From: Bin5 sp034422415
GTDB lineage: Bacteria; Chloroflexota; Anaerolineae; Caldilineales; Caldilineaceae
Direction: 5' to 3'
DNA: 64,000 bases
Assembly: GCA_965202955.1 (NCBI GenBank)
Contig: OZ241871.1
Coordinates: forward strand, 434,001-498,000
Positions within the stretch are counted from its first letter, which is position 1; every line of letters starts with the position of its first letter. The position numbers and the translations under genes are program-made. The notes below the pieces were generated by a model. It was not told the DNA's origin. It searched no databases and worked only from the letters and a program-made list of their open reading frames with translations. Below are positions 62,691 through 64,000 of this stretch, piece by piece.

Positions 62691-62975
62691 ATGTCCACAG
62701 AAGAGAGGGTAGCTTCGCTGGAAGCAAGAATAGAGTCTCTGGCCACAAAGGAAGATATTGTGCGTCTTGAAACGCGAATGGATGCCTTGGAAAACGCTAT
62801 CGCAACAAAGAAGGACATTGCAGAACTAAAGGGATTCATACAGGAAAGCGTCTCTCAGTCCGAAATCAAAACTCTCAAGCAATTCGTTGCTTTTTGGGTC
62901 GTTATTGCAGGACTCTCAATTCCTATCCTGAGTGGCATCTTCTCTTTCGTATTCAACACCCTCACCCTTCGCTGA
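62691..62975 (+). CDS. Small coiled-coil membrane protein
   Basis: 94 residues, ATG start with AAGGA upstream. Residues 1-65 form heptad-patterned helices (RVASLEARIESL, IVRLETRMDALE), then one transmembrane segment (about 67-90). This plan matches small DUF1640-like or similar coiled-coil membrane proteins, often annotated as hypothetical. A TTGACA at 62616-62621 could be a -35, but the matching -10 is weak. AT content is higher than in its neighbours, hinting at separate origin. Function unknown. Confidence 0.7.
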   Translation: MSTEERVASLEARIESLATKEDIVRLETRMDALENAIATKKDIAELKGFIQESVSQSEIKTLKQFVAFWVVIAGLSIPILSGIFSFVFNTLTLR

Positions 62976-63101
62976 CTCGCCTCACGACGTACATACACCG
63001 CTCAATGCTACCTCGTTGACTTAGAATAACGCCTCTCTAAAGAGCTCAGCAATCAGCTTGCTGAAACCTGCCTTCGACAGATCAGCCGCCTCTTCTACCT
63101 A

Positions 63102-64000
63102 CTACCCGCCCGCCGCGCCGAACCGGTCAAGCCGGAAGCGCTCGATCGACTGCTCCGTCCTGCCCTCAAGCGCCAGCTCAGCCAGCATATCACCCACCAG
63201 CGTCGAAAACTTGAATCCGTGCCCCGAAAAACCCGCTCCCACCAGCACATTCCCGTTCGCCGGGTGCGGCCCAATCAGAAAGTCCCGGTCCGGCGTGATC
63301 GTATACATGCACGTCGCGCCGGCAACGTAGGTAAATCCGCCCCCCGGCATGATGCTCTCAAGCCAGCGCCGCAGCTCGTCCCGCTTCTCCTCGTCCAGCG
63401 TCCGGTCCACGGCGTCGGCAGAGGTCACCTCGCCCAGCCCGTCATCCGCAACCTTCATCCCAGGGCCGTAGTCGGGAAAGCCGTAGAACTGCGTCTCCAC
63501 ATCCCCATACACCGGCAGACTCTCTGGCTGATACGCTGACCTGTCCTTGGGCAGGAAATAGAACTTCTGCTGCCGCGTCACCTCCAGCGGCAGCGCAAGC
63601 TTTTCCAGCACTGCCGCCGCCCACGGCCCAGGCGTGATAATCAGCTTTTCACACTCGTAGCGCCCCGCCGACGTTTCCACCACCGGCCGATCCCCGCGCA
63701 AACTGACGCCCTCGACCCGCACCTCCTCGTGAATCTCCGCCCCCAGCGCCCGCGCCTGGCTCAGATGCGTCAATACGCAGCGGCCCGCGTCCAGAAACCC
63801 GCCCAGCGGCGTCAGACAGGCCGCGCTCTCTTCAGGCAGCCGCAGCGCCGGAAATCGCGCCGCCACCTCCGCCGCGCTCAGCCGCTCGTGCGCTCGACCC
63901 AAGGCCTCCATCACACCAATCTTGCGCTCCAGGCTCTCGCTCCCGCGCCGGCCGAACTGGAGCAGGCCTGTCAACGTCAGCAGCTTCTCACCCGAGCGCG
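63102..64000 (-). CDS. Sarcosine-oxidase-like FAD-dependent oxidoreductase (MSOX/SolA type), 5' end outside window
   Basis: The C-terminal 298 residues of a DAO-family flavoprotein; the frame stays open to the window edge. Recognisable pieces: SAGRYECEKLIITPGPW, and ATCMYTITPDRDFLIGP, where the Cys corresponds to the residue that binds FAD covalently in monomeric sarcosine oxidase and N-methyltryptophan oxidase. AGFSGHGFKFSTLVG matches the C-terminal motif of the same enzymes. It oxidatively demethylates a secondary amine or similar compound. The N-terminal dinucleotide-binding motif lies outside. Confidence 0.88.
   Translation of the reverse strand, partial: RSGEKLLTLTGLLQFGRRGSESLERKIGVMEALGRAHERLSAAEVAARFPALRLPEESAACLTPLGGFLDAGRCVLTHLSQARALGAEIHEEVRVEGVSLRGDRPVVETSAGRYECEKLIITPGPWAAAVLEKLALPLEVTRQQKFYFLPKDRSAYQPESLPVYGDVETQFYGFPDYGPGMKVADDGLGEVTSADAVDRTLDEEKRDELRRWLESIMPGGGFTYVAGATCMYTITPDRDFLIGPHPANGNVLVGAGFSGHGFKFSTLVGDMLAELALEGRTEQSIERFRLDRFGAAGG

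Overview
The window looks like an accessory, catabolic stretch of a GC-rich Chloroflexota chromosome. A Caldilineae-like bacterium is my inference, from the solute-binding lipoproteins (twin-arginine motif, lipobox, then an Ala/Glu/Pro-rich linker) and from the many phytanoyl-CoA-dioxygenase-like (PhyH) genes. No rRNA, tRNA or CRISPR array was seen. Almost everything belongs to substrate-uptake operons with attached oxidases, hydrolases and sugar-modifying enzymes.

Layout. (A, + strand, 1-9041) The 3' end of a sugar-binding protein gene and two CUT1 permeases, then a GH127-like glycosidase, a sugar isomerase, an alpha/beta hydrolase lacking its catalytic residues, and two PhyH dioxygenases. 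(B, - strand, 15439-9118) Two near-duplicate sugar-binding proteins, each behind its own copy of the same promoter and leader, then two CUT1 permeases and a PhyH gene. (B2, - strand, 18974-15967) A second GH127-like protein with a BNR/sialidase-like protein. (C, - strand, 24075-19381) A decaying peptide-type importer: its binding-protein gene has two in-frame stops and an IS982 transposase remnant lies between its probable promoter and its first gene. (D, - strand, 31569-24136) Cytochrome P450, peptide-type binding protein, two permeases, PhyH and a Gfo/Idh/MocA oxidoreductase; a DUF433/DUF5615 toxin-antitoxin-like pair lies just upstream. (E, - strand, 39294-32392) CUT1 importer, a divergent GroEL-like chaperonin, a BNR propeller and PhyH. 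(F, - strand, 54716-39670) The largest cluster: PhyH, a complete peptide-type importer with both ATPases, a nucleoside-hydrolase/FGE-sulfatase fusion, Gfo/Idh/MocA, PIG-L-type deacetylase, isochorismatase-like hydrolase and three more PhyH genes. (G, + strand, 55420-61406) A peptide-type importer and two tandemly duplicated BNR proteins. (End) An M19-like dipeptidase, a small coiled-coil membrane protein, and a sarcosine-oxidase-like flavoenzyme cut by the window edge.

How it works together (inference): extracellular glycans or their small oxidised, methylated or acylated breakdown products are captured by lipoproteins, imported, and processed by GH127-like and BNR proteins, Fe(II)/2-oxoglutarate dioxygenases (nine in 64 kb), oxidoreductases and a deacetylase. 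Only cluster F encodes ATPases, so the other six importers must borrow theirs. Two regulatory patterns recur: a promoter with a conserved T-tract element upstream of the -35 (three clear copies, one looser), and a hairpin between the binding-protein gene and the next gene in five of the importers.
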